NCBI GenBank assembly: GCA_020832235.1
Contig: JAFIEZ010000007.1
Coordinates: 1 to 64,000 of the forward strand
Length of the DNA stretch: 64,000 bases
Direction: 5' to 3'
Origin: Bacteroidota bacterium
Lineage (GTDB): Bacteria > Bacteroidota > Rhodothermia > Balneolales > HLUCCA01
Below are positions 53,894 to 64,000 of this stretch, one piece after another; position 1 is the first letter of the stretch, and the number at the start of each line of letters is the position of its first letter. The notes under the pieces are model-generated. The model ran no database searches. It was not told the DNA's origin and saw nothing but the letters and a program-made list of their open reading frames with translations. Position numbers and translations under genes: made by a program.

Positions 53894-55114
53894 ATGGAGA
53901 TTCTAAATCCATCAGACATACAATCTCAATATGGTCTGAAAACACTGGAAAAACTCAGCCGAACGGAATCCAAAGGATCTTCTCTGGTGATAGGATTCCC
54001 GAAGGAGGTCAGCGCCGATGAAAACCGCGTGTGTATCACTCCCGGAGGTGCATCAGTACTGGTAGCTAACGGACATCAGGTACTCATCGAAACCGGTGCG
54101 GGTGCAGATGCACATTTTCCAGATCAAGAGTATGCCGAAGCCGGGGCGCAGGTGTGCAATACCGCGCAGGAGGTTTTCAAAAAAGCCGAAATTATATCAA
54201 AAGTGGCTCCTCCAACTCAAACAGAGCGTGAACTGCTGCAGCCTGGACAAATTCTGATTTCAGCGATCCACTTAGGTAATGTTACCATCGACCTGTTTAA
54301 AGAACTTATTGCGCGCAATGTAACCGGAATTGGATTTGAGTTCATTCAAAGCGCAGATGGCAGCTATCCGATTGTTCGTATGATGCACGAAATCACCGGA
54401 TCGATGGCTGTTCAAATTGCGGCGCGGCATTTAGAGACGAATCAAAACGGCCCCGGGCTTATTATCGGTGGTATATCGGGTGTGCCCCCGGCCACAGTTA
54501 CCATTCTGGGATCGGGAATTATAGCCGAATACGCGGCCCGAACAGCGCTGGGTTATGGCGCGCAGATATTTGTGCTGGATACCGATCTGAGTTCGCTGCG
54601 CAGACTGGAAAATGCTCTCGATCGAAGAATTATCACGGCTGTGGCCAATCAGCAATATCTGAACGCCGCCGTGAAATCGGCCGATGTGATTATCGGAGCA
54701 GCACTTACCGAAGGGCATCGCGCTCCCTGCTGGGTTACCGAAACGATGGTGGCATCCATGAGAGCTGGATCTGTAATTGTAGATACCGTCATTGACCAGG
54801 GAGGATGCGTGAGTACAAGCAGACCCACCACGCACTCCAGTCCTGTGTTTACCGAACACGGTGTAATTCATTACTGTGTGCCCAATATGCCCTCGAATGT
54901 TGCCCGTACGGCTACCTTTGCGCTTAATAATGTACTGGTACCTTATTTGATGAGTATCGGTGATGCTGGCGGACTTGAGCCTGCATTGTGGCAGAACCCC
55001 GATCTTCGGAATGGCACCTACATTTACCGACGCACCCTGACCAAAAAGTCATTGAGTACCCAGTTCGATGTGCCTTATCGAGAAATCGATATGCTTCTGG
55101 CCAGTCGGATGTAG
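53894..55114 (+). CDS. ald: Alanine dehydrogenase
   Basis: Converts L-alanine to pyruvate and ammonia with NAD+. With the ATG at 53894, 406 residues; an ATG at 53861 is an alternative. N-terminal AlaDH/PNT domain (IGFPKEVSADENRVCITPGG, ISKVAPPTQTE), Rossmann motif VTILGSGIIAEYAARTALG, and the C-terminal MPSNVARTATFALNN. Length and ISAIHLGN favour alanine dehydrogenase over the transhydrogenase alpha subunit. Monocistronic. Confidence 0.85.
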   Translation: MEILNPSDIQSQYGLKTLEKLSRTESKGSSLVIGFPKEVSADENRVCITPGGASVLVANGHQVLIETGAGADAHFPDQEYAEAGAQVCNTAQEVFKKAEIISKVAPPTQTERELLQPGQILISAIHLGNVTIDLFKELIARNVTGIGFEFIQSADGSYPIVRMMHEITGSMAVQIAARHLETNQNGPGLIIGGISGVPPATVTILGSGIIAEYAARTALGYGAQIFVLDTDLSSLRRLENALDRRIITAVANQQYLNAAVKSADVIIGAALTEGHRAPCWVTETMVASMRAGSVIVDTVIDQGGCVSTSRPTTHSSPVFTEHGVIHYCVPNMPSNVARTATFALNNVLVPYLMSIGDAGGLEPALWQNPDLRNGTYIYRRTLTKKSLSTQFDVPYREIDMLLASRM

Positions 55115-55242
55115 CACGTTTTCTGTACATGGCCGAATCAAGACTACGATTGAACAGGCTAGTATGGCAGGTTTTTCGCCGGGTTTGGCGCATCAAACGC
55201 TGTTCAGGCGTACCCGAACGAGTGAGTTTTTGAAATCTCTTG

Positions 55243-55710
55243 CTACCGCTTGCGAAGTATCGCCGCAGTAAAGAGCGAAATTACCACTCCTGAAATGAGT
55301 CCGAAAACGATATTCAGCTGTGTGTACCTCTTCAGATTGAAATGCTCACGGGCCATGTCTTCTGTCATGCGCATCTGATCAATAGACATACGAATCATCG
55401 CTTCAAAGAAATCCTGATTGATGAAGCTATGGAAAACATAGTTCGTGAGCGGACTCACCAGCACTGCCACTATGGTGATGTAAACACCGCTTAAAAAGAG
55501 CTGACCATATGTGATTTCGCCGTTGTGAAACTCCTTGCGGGATTTCATGCCCTGGTAAATAACCGCAATGGCTACAAAAAGAAACAGAAAAGAGGCGTAG
55601 GTGTGCAGTACGATATAGGTGGAGTGGAACCCCAAAAGGTATTCAATGCTGATCCAGATCAGGGTGGCCGCTGCGTAAAGGAGTCCGAATTTAAGCTCTA
55701 TCTTTGTCAT
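55243..55710 (-). CDS. DUF4199-family membrane protein
   Basis: 155 residues with four predicted membrane helices. Family patches are LLYAAATLIWISIEYLLGFHS, VIYQGMKSRKEFHNGEITYGQLFLSGVYITIVAVL and NIVFGLISGVVISLFTAAILRKR. It is widespread in Bacteroidota-like genomes and has no known function. It is downstream, on the same strand, of the acyl-CoA synthetase and the 15-bp repeat array. Confidence 0.85.
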   Translation of the reverse strand: MTKIELKFGLLYAAATLIWISIEYLLGFHSTYIVLHTYASFLFLFVAIAVIYQGMKSRKEFHNGEITYGQLFLSGVYITIVAVLVSPLTNYVFHSFINQDFFEAMIRMSIDQMRMTEDMAREHFNLKRYTQLNIVFGLISGVVISLFTAAILRKR

Positions 55711-55800
55711 ATGCTGAGTCCCGTTTGGGAGTTAATTGAAATTCAAAAACAAGGGTTACGTGCCAGAAGGCTGGTCGGGCCAAATCCGCTTTTATTAAAG

Positions 55801-55950
55801 CATCAACGTGCCGAGTATCAGCGTGCCGAGTATCAGCGTGGCCAATATCAGCGTGCCGAATATCAGCGTGCCGAGTATGAACGTGGCCAATATCAACGTG
55901 CCGAGTATCAGCGTGGCCAACATCAGCGAGCCGAGTATCAACGTGAGAGC
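55801..55950. repeat. 15-bp minisatellite, ten units
   Basis: Ten units (55801-55950) on the theme TATCAGCGTGCCGAG, with variants such as TATCAGCGTGGCCAA. Unit ten (55936-55950) contains the acyl-CoA synthetase's stop on the minus strand. On the plus strand one frame reads YQRAE/YQRGQ, but with no supporting gene signals it is treated as non-coding. Confidence 0.9.
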
Positions 55951-57845
55951 AGTTTTTTGAGTGCTTCCAGGTTTTTCGGGTGATGCATACTTTTGGCCTC
56001 GGGTAAATAAAGATACTGCATCAATCCTGAGTAATGCTCTTCTATTTTACCACGAACCATTTTTAGTGTCGAGTTTAGCATAAGATTGTCTTCAGTGAAA
56101 CTCTCCGACAAAAACCCAACGGTACTGGGTAACCATCTTTCGGGGAACATATCGGCATATCGTCCACCCGATTTATAGGCGAGCACTTCGGCCTCAAGCA
56201 GATCAATGGCGCGCGAAACGGCTGCATCTGAGTTCACATCTGTAATACCTTCTTTTTTCAACTTACCGATAAGCGCTTCGCGGTTGGGTACGATGAGTCC
56301 GATGGTGAAGGGATCCTGATTGTTGTGCAACATCACCTGATCAATGAGTGGGCTTTGGTCGGCCAGGGCCTCCTCAATCGACTCGGGCGAATATTTTTCC
56401 CCATCGTGACCAATCAGCAGGCTTTTGTATCGACCCAGCACGTACAGGAATCCATCTTCATCCACATAGCCCATATCGCCTGTGTGTAACCAGCCTTGGC
56501 GGATGGTGTCTTCTGTTGCCTGGGGATTCTTCCAGTAGCCCAGCATGACATTCTCGCCCTTAATGACGATTTCGCCCTTTTCGCCAACGGGTACATCCTT
56601 ACCGTCTTCATCCAGAATGCGCAGCTCCATGGGTTTGACCAAAGTTCCCGATGAGCCGAGTTTGTGCTGGTGGGGCACATTCGATGAAATGATGGGGGTA
56701 GCCTCGGAAAGGCCATATCCTTGAAACATGGGCATGCCGAGGGCATAGAAAAAGCGTTGCAGTTCGATGTCGAGCAGGGCCCCGCCCCCAATAAAGAACT
56801 TGAGTTTTCCGCCGAAATTTTCGCGAATTTTGCTGAAAATCAGCTTGTCGTAGATCATCAGTTTCATACGGGCGATGATATTCCACCGCTCTTTGTTGAA
56901 TCCCTCCCGATTGTACTGGTAGGCGGTTTCCAGGGCGTCGTTGAAGAGCTTCTCGGTGAGGCTGCCCTTGGCCCGAATGGCCGACTCAATACCCTTTCTG
57001 AAATTCTTGGCCAGCGCGGGTACACTCATGAGCAGGTCGGGCTGGAGTTCTTTAATATTCACGGGAATATTTCGGAGGGTTTCCTGCGGGGTTTTGCCCA
57101 GCTCAAGAAACCCGATACTGGCCCCTTTTACCATAAAGCTGTAGATACCGGCTGTGTGCGCAAAAGAGTGATCGAGCGGCAGAATAAGCAGGGTGCGGTA
57201 CGCCTCGGGGATGTGCATGAGCGACTGGGCCTGCTCTACATTGGCTGTATAATTGCGGTGGGAGAGCATGATGCCTTTAGGATCGGCCGTAGTGCCGGAG
57301 GTGTAGGAGATGTTGGCACAGTCCGCAGGCTTTACACCCTTACTGCGTGAGGCGACCTCTTCAGGGTGTTTTTGTAGAAACTGAGCGCCCATTTCCATGA
57401 CCTTCTTCATACTCATTTCGTTTTCGCGGTATTGTTCGCGAGGGTCGAGCAGAATAACATGGCGGAGTGCGCCGAGGTTCTTGCGAATGTGCTCGTAGTT
57501 GGGGTATTGTCGCTCCGATATGATCAGAACGGAGGTTTCGCTGTGCAACAGTCGAAACTGCAGCTCCGAGGGATTCAGTTTCACGCTGAGGGGAACGTTG
57601 ATGGCGCCGGCGAACAGGATGCCAAACTCGGAGATCACCCAGTGGTTGCGACCCTCGCTGAGCAGGGCCACGCGATCGGCTTTCTCTACGCCAAGGGCCA
57701 TGAGTCCGGCAGCGAAGGTGCGGGTGTGCTCGAGCGTCTGTGCATAGGTGGTGGAGTGGTATTTGCCAGATTTCTTCTCCCACATGTATGGATTGGCTGC
57801 ATAGCGTGTGCAATTGCCTTCAATAAATTCGATGAGGGTTTTCAT
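55938..57845 (-). CDS. Long-chain acyl-CoA synthetase (AMP-forming)
   Basis: Activates fatty acids with ATP to acyl-CoA, at the membrane. 635 residues. AMP-binding P-loop ISYTSGTTADPKGIMLSHRN, FQGYGLSEATPI, the hinge and C-domain GWLHTGDMGYVDEDGFLYVLGRYKSLLIG. An N-terminal signature (RVALLSEGRNHWVISEFG) as in FadD15-like ligases. Its last codons are inside the 15-bp repeat array. Divergent from groES; its own promoter is not identified. Confidence 0.92.
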   Translation of the reverse strand: MKTLIEFIEGNCTRYAANPYMWEKKSGKYHSTTYAQTLEHTRTFAAGLMALGVEKADRVALLSEGRNHWVISEFGILFAGAINVPLSVKLNPSELQFRLLHSETSVLIISERQYPNYEHIRKNLGALRHVILLDPREQYRENEMSMKKVMEMGAQFLQKHPEEVASRSKGVKPADCANISYTSGTTADPKGIMLSHRNYTANVEQAQSLMHIPEAYRTLLILPLDHSFAHTAGIYSFMVKGASIGFLELGKTPQETLRNIPVNIKELQPDLLMSVPALAKNFRKGIESAIRAKGSLTEKLFNDALETAYQYNREGFNKERWNIIARMKLMIYDKLIFSKIRENFGGKLKFFIGGGALLDIELQRFFYALGMPMFQGYGLSEATPIISSNVPHQHKLGSSGTLVKPMELRILDEDGKDVPVGEKGEIVIKGENVMLGYWKNPQATEDTIRQGWLHTGDMGYVDEDGFLYVLGRYKSLLIGHDGEKYSPESIEEALADQSPLIDQVMLHNNQDPFTIGLIVPNREALIGKLKKEGITDVNSDAAVSRAIDLLEAEVLAYKSGGRYADMFPERWLPSTVGFLSESFTEDNLMLNSTLKMVRGKIEEHYSGLMQYLYLPEAKSMHHPKNLEALKKLLSR

Positions 57846-58016
57846 AGAATGGATGATAAATATGCCTTTAATGATGATTTAACGTCGATCATAGGAGTAA
57901 TAAATGGTAAGTCCATACTACTTGAATCCGTCATTAGTTGCAATCAAAATGAGCGGATGTACAGGTGTTTTTGCAGGGGCTTGAATGGATGGAGCAGAAC
58001 AATGACAGAATCATTT

Positions 58017-58043
58017 TTAGCACTCCTCGCATTTTTTTGCTAA
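58017..58043 (+). promoter_or_regulatory. Second, degenerate CIRCE-like element
   Basis: TTAGCACTC (58017-58025), a 9-bp spacer and TTTTGCTAA (58035-58043), against the consensus GAGTGCTAA, keep the spacing of CIRCE with three changes in the right arm. It lies about 90 bp upstream of the better element and before the -35 hexamer. Confidence 0.5.
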
Positions 58044-58060
58044 ATTGTAAAACTGCAGAC

Positions 58061-58092
58061 TTGACAAAGAATATCACTGATTTTTAAATTTG
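58061..58092 (+). promoter_or_regulatory. groESL promoter
   Basis: TTGACA (58061-58066) with TTAAAT at 58084-58089 (17-bp spacer) resembles an E. coli-type promoter. The overlapping TAAATTTG at 58085-58092 matches the Bacteroidota -7 box TAnnTTTG exactly, 21 bp after TTG. Transcription would begin just ahead of the main CIRCE element. Confidence 0.6.
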
Positions 58093-58107
58093 ACGAACAA
58101 AAATTTA

Positions 58108-58134
58108 TTAGCACTCTATTCGTTAGAGTGCCAA
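58108..58134 (+). promoter_or_regulatory. CIRCE element (HrcA operator) of groESL
   Basis: TTAGCACTC (58108-58116), spacer of 9 bp (58117-58125), GAGTGCCAA (58126-58134): one mismatch to the consensus. HrcA bound here blocks transcription until heat or unfolded protein inactivates it. hrcA itself is not in the window. It lies at the 5' end of the predicted transcript, about 97 bp before the groES start. Confidence 0.9.
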
Positions 58135-58230
58135 AGCCGGGCGAAAAACCACAGGAACACAGGGCATTTTCGCTGCAGGCGCCGATTCTCGATAACAAAA
58201 ACAAAACCATAACAAAATAGGAGAAACACT

Positions 58231-58518
58231 ATGGCATCTATCAAGCCACTTGGTGATCGCGTACTGGTAAAACCAGACGTAGCCGAAGAAAAAACCGCAT
58301 CCGGTATCATTATTCCTGATACTGCTAAAGAGAAGCCACAGCGCGGAACTGTTGTAGCTGTTGGCGGTGGAAAGTTCGAAAACGGCACCAAAATCGACAT
58401 GATTGTCAAAGAAGGCGATAAAGTGCTTTACGGAAAGTATTCCGGTACCGAGCTGAGCCTCGACGGTGAGGACTTCCTCATCATGCGTGAAAACGACATC
58501 CTCGGTATTGTAGGGTAA
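58231..58518 (+). CDS. groES: Co-chaperonin GroES
   Basis: 95 residues; caps GroEL so that substrates fold in the closed chamber. Motifs: [43 protein letters not shown] (first 43 residues) including the mobile loop, and [29 protein letters not shown]. First gene of the groESL operon behind the CIRCE-controlled promoter. A GGAG site precedes the ATG. Confidence 0.97.
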   Translation: MASIKPLGDRVLVKPDVAEEKTASGIIIPDTAKEKPQRGTVVAVGGGKFENGTKIDMIVKEGDKVLYGKYSGTELSLDGEDFLIMRENDILGIVG

Positions 58519-58623
58519 CATCCTGCCGATTGCCCTCAGGGGTAATCGAACGCTGGCTGAACGCACTGCCTGAAAAGGCGAGATTTCAGCTGGCATTAAG
58601 AAATTCAATAAAACAACATCTAA

Positions 58624-60279
<1,656 letters not shown>

Positions 60280-60322
60280 GAAATCCATCCACTGTACATT
60301 TCGCTTTCAGGCGAAACATTCG

Positions 60323-60358
60323 AGGCCGGGCTCCGCAAGGGGTTCCGGCCTTTTTTTT
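60323..60358 (+). terminator. Rho-independent terminator of groESL
   Basis: Stem AGGCCGG (60323-60329) / CCGGCCT (60345-60351), then eight T (60351-60358), 44 bp after the groEL stop. Almost the same hairpin is found at 62089. Confidence 0.9.
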
Positions 60359-60509
60359 ATTTTCGGAGTATGGAATCAATATTAGTAAAGTTTAACGGCG
60401 TTTTAACCGATAGTGAAATAAGTAACGTTAAGTTAAGAATACTTAACTGATGACTGATATTGCCGGTGACTATATTTAGTCGTTCTTACTACCCATACAG
60501 CTATATGCA

Positions 60510-62054
60510 ATGAAAAAAAACTACCTTTTCCCAATAATGATTGTGGCACTTTTATTTGTGCTTTCTTGTCAGAATCAAAACAATCGCGAATTATCAACAT
60601 CGGAAAGATATACCATCGAGAATAACAGGTCGAGTTTTGATAATAGGATTCAACCGGTAAATCAACCGATTACACTAACAGGTGGTACACTTGCGAAAGC
60701 AGCAGCAGGTTCAGCCCCAGCAACATCAATAGAGTTAACGCTGGTAGCATCGGTCTCTGCCCCGCAATTGAGCCAGCAAACGCTGTATGCTAGTCATGTC
60801 GGTTACCATGGAAATCGTAGCTATGTCACTTATCATATTCCCGGAGAAGCGTATTCCGGTGCCATCGAGATTTATGATGTTACCAATCCTGTTCAACCGG
60901 TCATCGTAAGCCGTATCAACCTTCTCGACAGTGACTTTTATACCCTCGAACTTACATCTGATGCCTCGCAATTGTGGGTTGGTGGAGCTCGTGATATTTA
61001 TACGAATAACTATCTGAATACGGTAGATCGGCATGCCGGTGCAATATTGACACGTATTCAACTGAGTGATGGAATCTTTACCGATCAAATTGTAGAAAAT
61101 GGTCAAGCCAGTTTTGCGGTTAACTCTGTTGCAATTAACGGGGATGAGGTTTTTGTAGCAACAGGAGATGTAAATGGAACATTTTCATCCGTTAACCGAT
61201 TCACCGGTCAGAAAATCGAGGAGTTTGAAGGAATACAAAATGCGGAGTATGTCGTTGCAAATAACCAGTATGTTGCTGTTTTAGAAGGCAGCGATACCAA
61301 TGCCTACTTACATGTGTTTTCAAAGTCAACATCCGGTTTATCCAAAATTGAAACCGTAAATTTAGCCATACCTTCTACCTTTGTCGGCAAAAACGGCATT
61401 GTGTTACACAACAATACGGTATATGTAGGTGCGGGCGATGAAGGCATAATCAAACACCAGATCAACGGTTCGCAGCCCGTTCAATTGTCGACACTCACCG
61501 GTGGCAGCCACGTGTCGGGTCTTACAGTTAAAGGTAACCTGCTTCTGGTGGCTTCAGGAGTATCCGGACTTCAAGTACTCGAAATGAACAACGGGTATGC
61601 GAACCTTGGTAGTTACATCAGCTCTGCATCGGTCAACTATGTCTCATCGAGTGGTAATTATATTTTCCTCGCTTCAGGTAATGCGGGACTGGAAATATTG
61701 CGATTTGAGCAGCCGCTGAATCCATTTTGTACCAATCAAACCGTTATTGTTGAAAACAGCAGCCTTACGATAAACAATCGAGCCGTTCTCACAGCTATGG
61801 GTACTTACCTTGAAGAAGGGAATACTCAAAATAAACGATGGAGAGTTCGCAATCAGTTTGGTGAAGAAAAAGTGATTCATTGGGAGATCGTTGGCGGTAG
61901 TGAGAGTGGTCAGTTTACACTATCCTCAAAAGAAGAAGTTCACTTTTCTACCTTCTCAAGCGGCACCTTGCGAATTCGCGATGCCGCTGGTACACAACTT
62001 GATGTGAAAGCGCATGGCGGCAGTGTTCGTAATCTGCAAACAGCTTGTAACTAG
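60510..62054 (+). CDS. Lipoprotein with LVIVD-like beta-propeller
   Basis: 514 residues with lipobox LFVLSC at Cys20. After a low-complexity stretch, repeats of the LVIVD propeller type appear (AIEIYDVTNPVQPVIVSRINLLDSD, GIVLHNNTVYVGAGDEGIIKHQI, LTVKGNLLLVASGVSGLQVLEM). The C-terminal part (INNRAVLTAMGTYLEEGN..., KAHGGSVRNLQTACN) is a separate, possibly beta-sandwich domain. Probably outer-membrane anchored. Function unknown. Near-identical terminators bracket it. Confidence 0.75.
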   Translation: MKKNYLFPIMIVALLFVLSCQNQNNRELSTSERYTIENNRSSFDNRIQPVNQPITLTGGTLAKAAAGSAPATSIELTLVASVSAPQLSQQTLYASHVGYHGNRSYVTYHIPGEAYSGAIEIYDVTNPVQPVIVSRINLLDSDFYTLELTSDASQLWVGGARDIYTNNYLNTVDRHAGAILTRIQLSDGIFTDQIVENGQASFAVNSVAINGDEVFVATGDVNGTFSSVNRFTGQKIEEFEGIQNAEYVVANNQYVAVLEGSDTNAYLHVFSKSTSGLSKIETVNLAIPSTFVGKNGIVLHNNTVYVGAGDEGIIKHQINGSQPVQLSTLTGGSHVSGLTVKGNLLLVASGVSGLQVLEMNNGYANLGSYISSASVNYVSSSGNYIFLASGNAGLEILRFEQPLNPFCTNQTVIVENSSLTINNRAVLTAMGTYLEEGNTQNKRWRVRNQFGEEKVIHWEIVGGSESGQFTLSSKEEVHFSTFSSGTLRIRDAAGTQLDVKAHGGSVRNLQTACN

Positions 62055-62088
62055 CAGATACCTTATCTGCGTTTCGACTATAGTTCAA

Positions 62089-62123
62089 AGGCCGGGCTCC
62101 GAAAGGGGTTCCGGCCTTTTTTT
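62089..62123 (+). terminator. Rho-independent terminator, twin of the groESL terminator
   Basis: Stem AGGCCGG (62089-62095) / CCGGCCT (62111-62117) and a T tract to 62123; the loop GCTCCGAAAGGGGTT differs by one base from that at 60323-60358. Confidence 0.9.
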
Positions 62124-62231
62124 ATGACTGGTACTTTCTAAGAAATTACCTCGGAAGTGCACATTTTTATTGATTTTATTTACTTATTATAACGTCAAAT
62201 AAGCCCTGTGTTTTAAAAGTCTGCTTACCTG

Positions 62232-64000
62232 ATGCCGTTTTTACTAACGTTATTTCTACTGTTTCCGGAACTCGTCTTGAGTCTAGATATTTCGCGTGAA
62301 TCTTTAAGTGAAGTTCAGGTTGAAACGTCTTTTGCGTCACCTTCAGGTTTGGCTGAATACGATATCGCGGTATCATCGCCTGATATCACGCCTGCTTCGA
62401 TTACCGTTGCCGACACGAACGAATATGGGTTTATTATCTTGCATGCTTTTCAAGGGTGGCAGTTTACATCCAATCCACCTGAGAGGGTTATAAACGGCAG
62501 AAATCTGCACAGTACCATTCCCGCCAATATCGGTGATATGACCAACCTCCGGGACCTGCCCAACTGGAATAACTACGGCTGGTTTGAAATCGAGCTGATC
62601 GCCGACTCAACCATTGCAGGGCGACCCCGCATGATAACGTACAACGGTATGCAGGCGATGCGACTATGGCACAACGGTGTGGAGGTAATCACCGCCGGAA
62701 ATCCATCCAAAAATCCACGCGAAGAAGTACTTTCCCGCTTCTGGCACGAGGCTTTCAATACCATAGCCTTCACAGAAGGTGTCAATTACTTCCTGATTGA
62801 ATACTCCGGACATAACGTTTCCAGCCATTTTACCCGGTTTCAAATTTTGCCGGATGGACTTCTCGTGAGACTTTTTGAGCCTGTAGAACCAAGCTTACGC
62901 CGGTATCGTGCATTTATCTTCGGAGGTGGCGCTACGTTGCTATTGCTGCTGGTAGTTATACACTCCTTTCTGGCATACAAATTCAGAAATGCCCACCATT
63001 TCTGGGTTACCTTAACCACTCTGTTCCTGCTCATCCATATTTTCGTGTCGATGAGCGACACCTTAATAAACTGGACCTTCGCCTACATCACGCTTTATGA
63101 GTACGTGAATGCCGTTGCATTCATTTTAGCCATGTACTTTTTCCTGATCGCCATCCGTGAGGTGCTGAAACTCGTCATACCCTGGAAAACATTAACCAGT
63201 ATCTTGGGTGTTTCCGTTGTTCTGGCCATCATTTTTATGTATGTGAGTCCGACCTGGTTGAGTTTACTGCACTCCATTTTAACCATTGCTATTATGGGGT
63301 ACGGAATATATACGCTCATTGAAGCCAAACGGAAGTCGCCCTCAACCACGATATGGATTATCGCTGCCGGACTGGTCCTCACTGTAAGTGGAGCTATGTT
63401 GTACGTACTTCCGTACCTCTTACTGGGTATTCATCACGATGGACTGTTTATAATTGCTATTATTCTGGCCTACACAGGAATTCCGGTGGCACTAACCTTT
63501 AACGTGGCTAATAATTATGCCGATCTGATTGACACGCTGGAGGCCAGGGTTAAGGAGCGTACAATAGAACTGGAGGCCGCCAACGAATATCAGAACCGGT
63601 TTTTTGCCAACATTTCTCACGAGTTCAGAACGCCGCTGACCATCGGGGAGGGGTTGGTCAACAAGTTGTTGCGCGTCAAGCAGTACGAGTCCCGAAACGT
63701 ACGCCATGACCTTTCGGTGGTGAAACGGAATATGAATCGCCTGCACGATATGGTGAATCAGATCATCGACCTCACGAAATCCGACGAAAACCACCTCACG
63801 CTGCGTCCGAGTTACTATCAGGCCGACAAACTCGCGTCCATTTCGGTGGAGTCATTCCGGTCCCTGGCCGAATATCATGGTCATCGTTTTGTATTTCAAC
63901 CGGGCGCGCCCGATGCCGTGCTGTATGCCGATCGTGCCAAAGTTGAAATCATGATCAACAACCTGATCTCCAATGCGATCAAATTTACACCGGAGGGAGG
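62232..64000 (+). CDS. 7TM sensor histidine kinase (7TMR-DISM type), cut by the window end
   Basis: The frame is open from ATG at 62232 to the last base (589 codons seen); a stop lies in frame at 62214-62216, fixing the start. The N-terminal ~210 residues, after a signal segment (FLLTLFLLFPELVLS), match the extracytoplasmic domain of 7TMR-DISM kinases. Seven hydrophobic helices follow (about 225-425), then a coiled segment (LEARVKERTIELEAANE), HisKA with FFANISHEFRTPLTIGEG (His near residue 464) and the N-box IMINNLISNAIKFTPEGG at the very end. The rest, possibly a receiver and HTH, is unseen. Confidence 0.88.
   Translation, partial: MPFLLTLFLLFPELVLSLDISRESLSEVQVETSFASPSGLAEYDIAVSSPDITPASITVADTNEYGFIILHAFQGWQFTSNPPERVINGRNLHSTIPANIGDMTNLRDLPNWNNYGWFEIELIADSTIAGRPRMITYNGMQAMRLWHNGVEVITAGNPSKNPREEVLSRFWHEAFNTIAFTEGVNYFLIEYSGHNVSSHFTRFQILPDGLLVRLFEPVEPSLRRYRAFIFGGGATLLLLLVVIHSFLAYKFRNAHHFWVTLTTLFLLIHIFVSMSDTLINWTFAYITLYEYVNAVAFILAMYFFLIAIREVLKLVIPWKTLTSILGVSVVLAIIFMYVSPTWLSLLHSILTIAIMGYGIYTLIEAKRKSPSTTIWIIAAGLVLTVSGAMLYVLPYLLLGIHHDGLFIIAIILAYTGIPVALTFNVANNYADLIDTLEARVKERTIELEAANEYQNRFFANISHEFRTPLTIGEGLVNKLLRVKQYESRNVRHDLSVVKRNMNRLHDMVNQIIDLTKSDENHLTLRPSYYQADKLASISVESFRSLAEYHGHRFVFQPGAPDAVLYADRAKVEIMINNLISNAIKFTPEG

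Noticed and set aside
55525-55983. Plus-strand frame with YQRAE repeats
   Set aside because: Antisense to DUF4199 and driven by the 15-bp array; no ribosome site, and both flanks are better explained by minus-strand genes.

Overview
The window looks like part of a chromosome from the phylum Balneolota or a close relative in the Bacteroidota/Rhodothermota group. This is inferred from gene families, not from a marker-gene search. Signs are a secreted protein ending in an NYPNPFNP-type sorting domain, 6-bladed beta-propeller and LVIVD-type lipoproteins, paired secreted amidohydrolases beside an S9 peptidase, DUF4199, DUF6580 and TIGR00341-type DUF389 proteins, and a groESL promoter that fits the TAnnTTTG type. 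No rRNA, tRNA, CRISPR array or prophage was seen.

Layout. 0-8 kb is an accessory stretch: one end of an IS3-family element, three toxin-antitoxin pairs (Xre/RES, Phd/ParE-RelE, MazE/MazF), a NERD-domain protein and a beta-propeller lipoprotein. 7.8-10.4 kb is a D-lactate dehydrogenase/lactate permease pair. 10.5-18.2 kb holds several broken genes: DUF389 with two homopolymer frameshifts, a split PAS/histidine kinase, a membrane-protein remnant, and a CheB-CheR-PAS-kinase gene with one frameshift and one amber stop. A 114-bp internally deleted relative of the IS end also lies here. 18.3-26.9 kb has a Crp/Fnr regulator, a DksA-like zinc-finger protein, an MFS transporter, a sorted secreted protein, a LEA14-like lipoprotein and a DUF4143 ATPase. 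Behind the ATPase is an 800-bp non-coding stretch with 33-bp-spaced repeats and a candidate small RNA. 27.6-32.8 kb is a secreted hydrolase cluster: two amidohydrolases, one apparently lacking its metal ligands, and an S9 peptidase. 32.9-48.2 kb mixes housekeeping and signalling genes: fructosamine kinase-like protein, Ca2+/Na+ antiporter, patatin, PdeM and its helicase, a kinase plus receiver-kinase pair, MgtE, a class-A beta-lactamase-like lipoprotein and YceI. 48.3-60.3 kb is core: MutS, a U32 tRNA hydroxylase coupled to a ferredoxin, RsmA/KsgA, alanine dehydrogenase, acyl-CoA synthetase and GroES-GroEL under two CIRCE elements. The window ends in a lipoprotein and a 7TM sensor histidine kinase that runs off the edge.

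Two themes run through the window. Sensory histidine kinases are frequent (at least six loci). Short, degenerate tandem duplications are also frequent, either just after stop codons (after the DksA-like gene, the 199-residue secreted protein, the antiporter and the ferredoxin) or in frame in linkers (CheB leader, MutS linker, MFS loop). Together with the homopolymer frameshifts this suggests frequent replication slippage, or partly assembly error. I did not find a clearly new multi-gene system. The best leads are the ferredoxin coupled to the tRNA hydroxylase, the amidohydrolase with its relative lacking metal ligands, the spaced repeats before the DUF4143 ATPase, and the repeat-expanded MutS linker.
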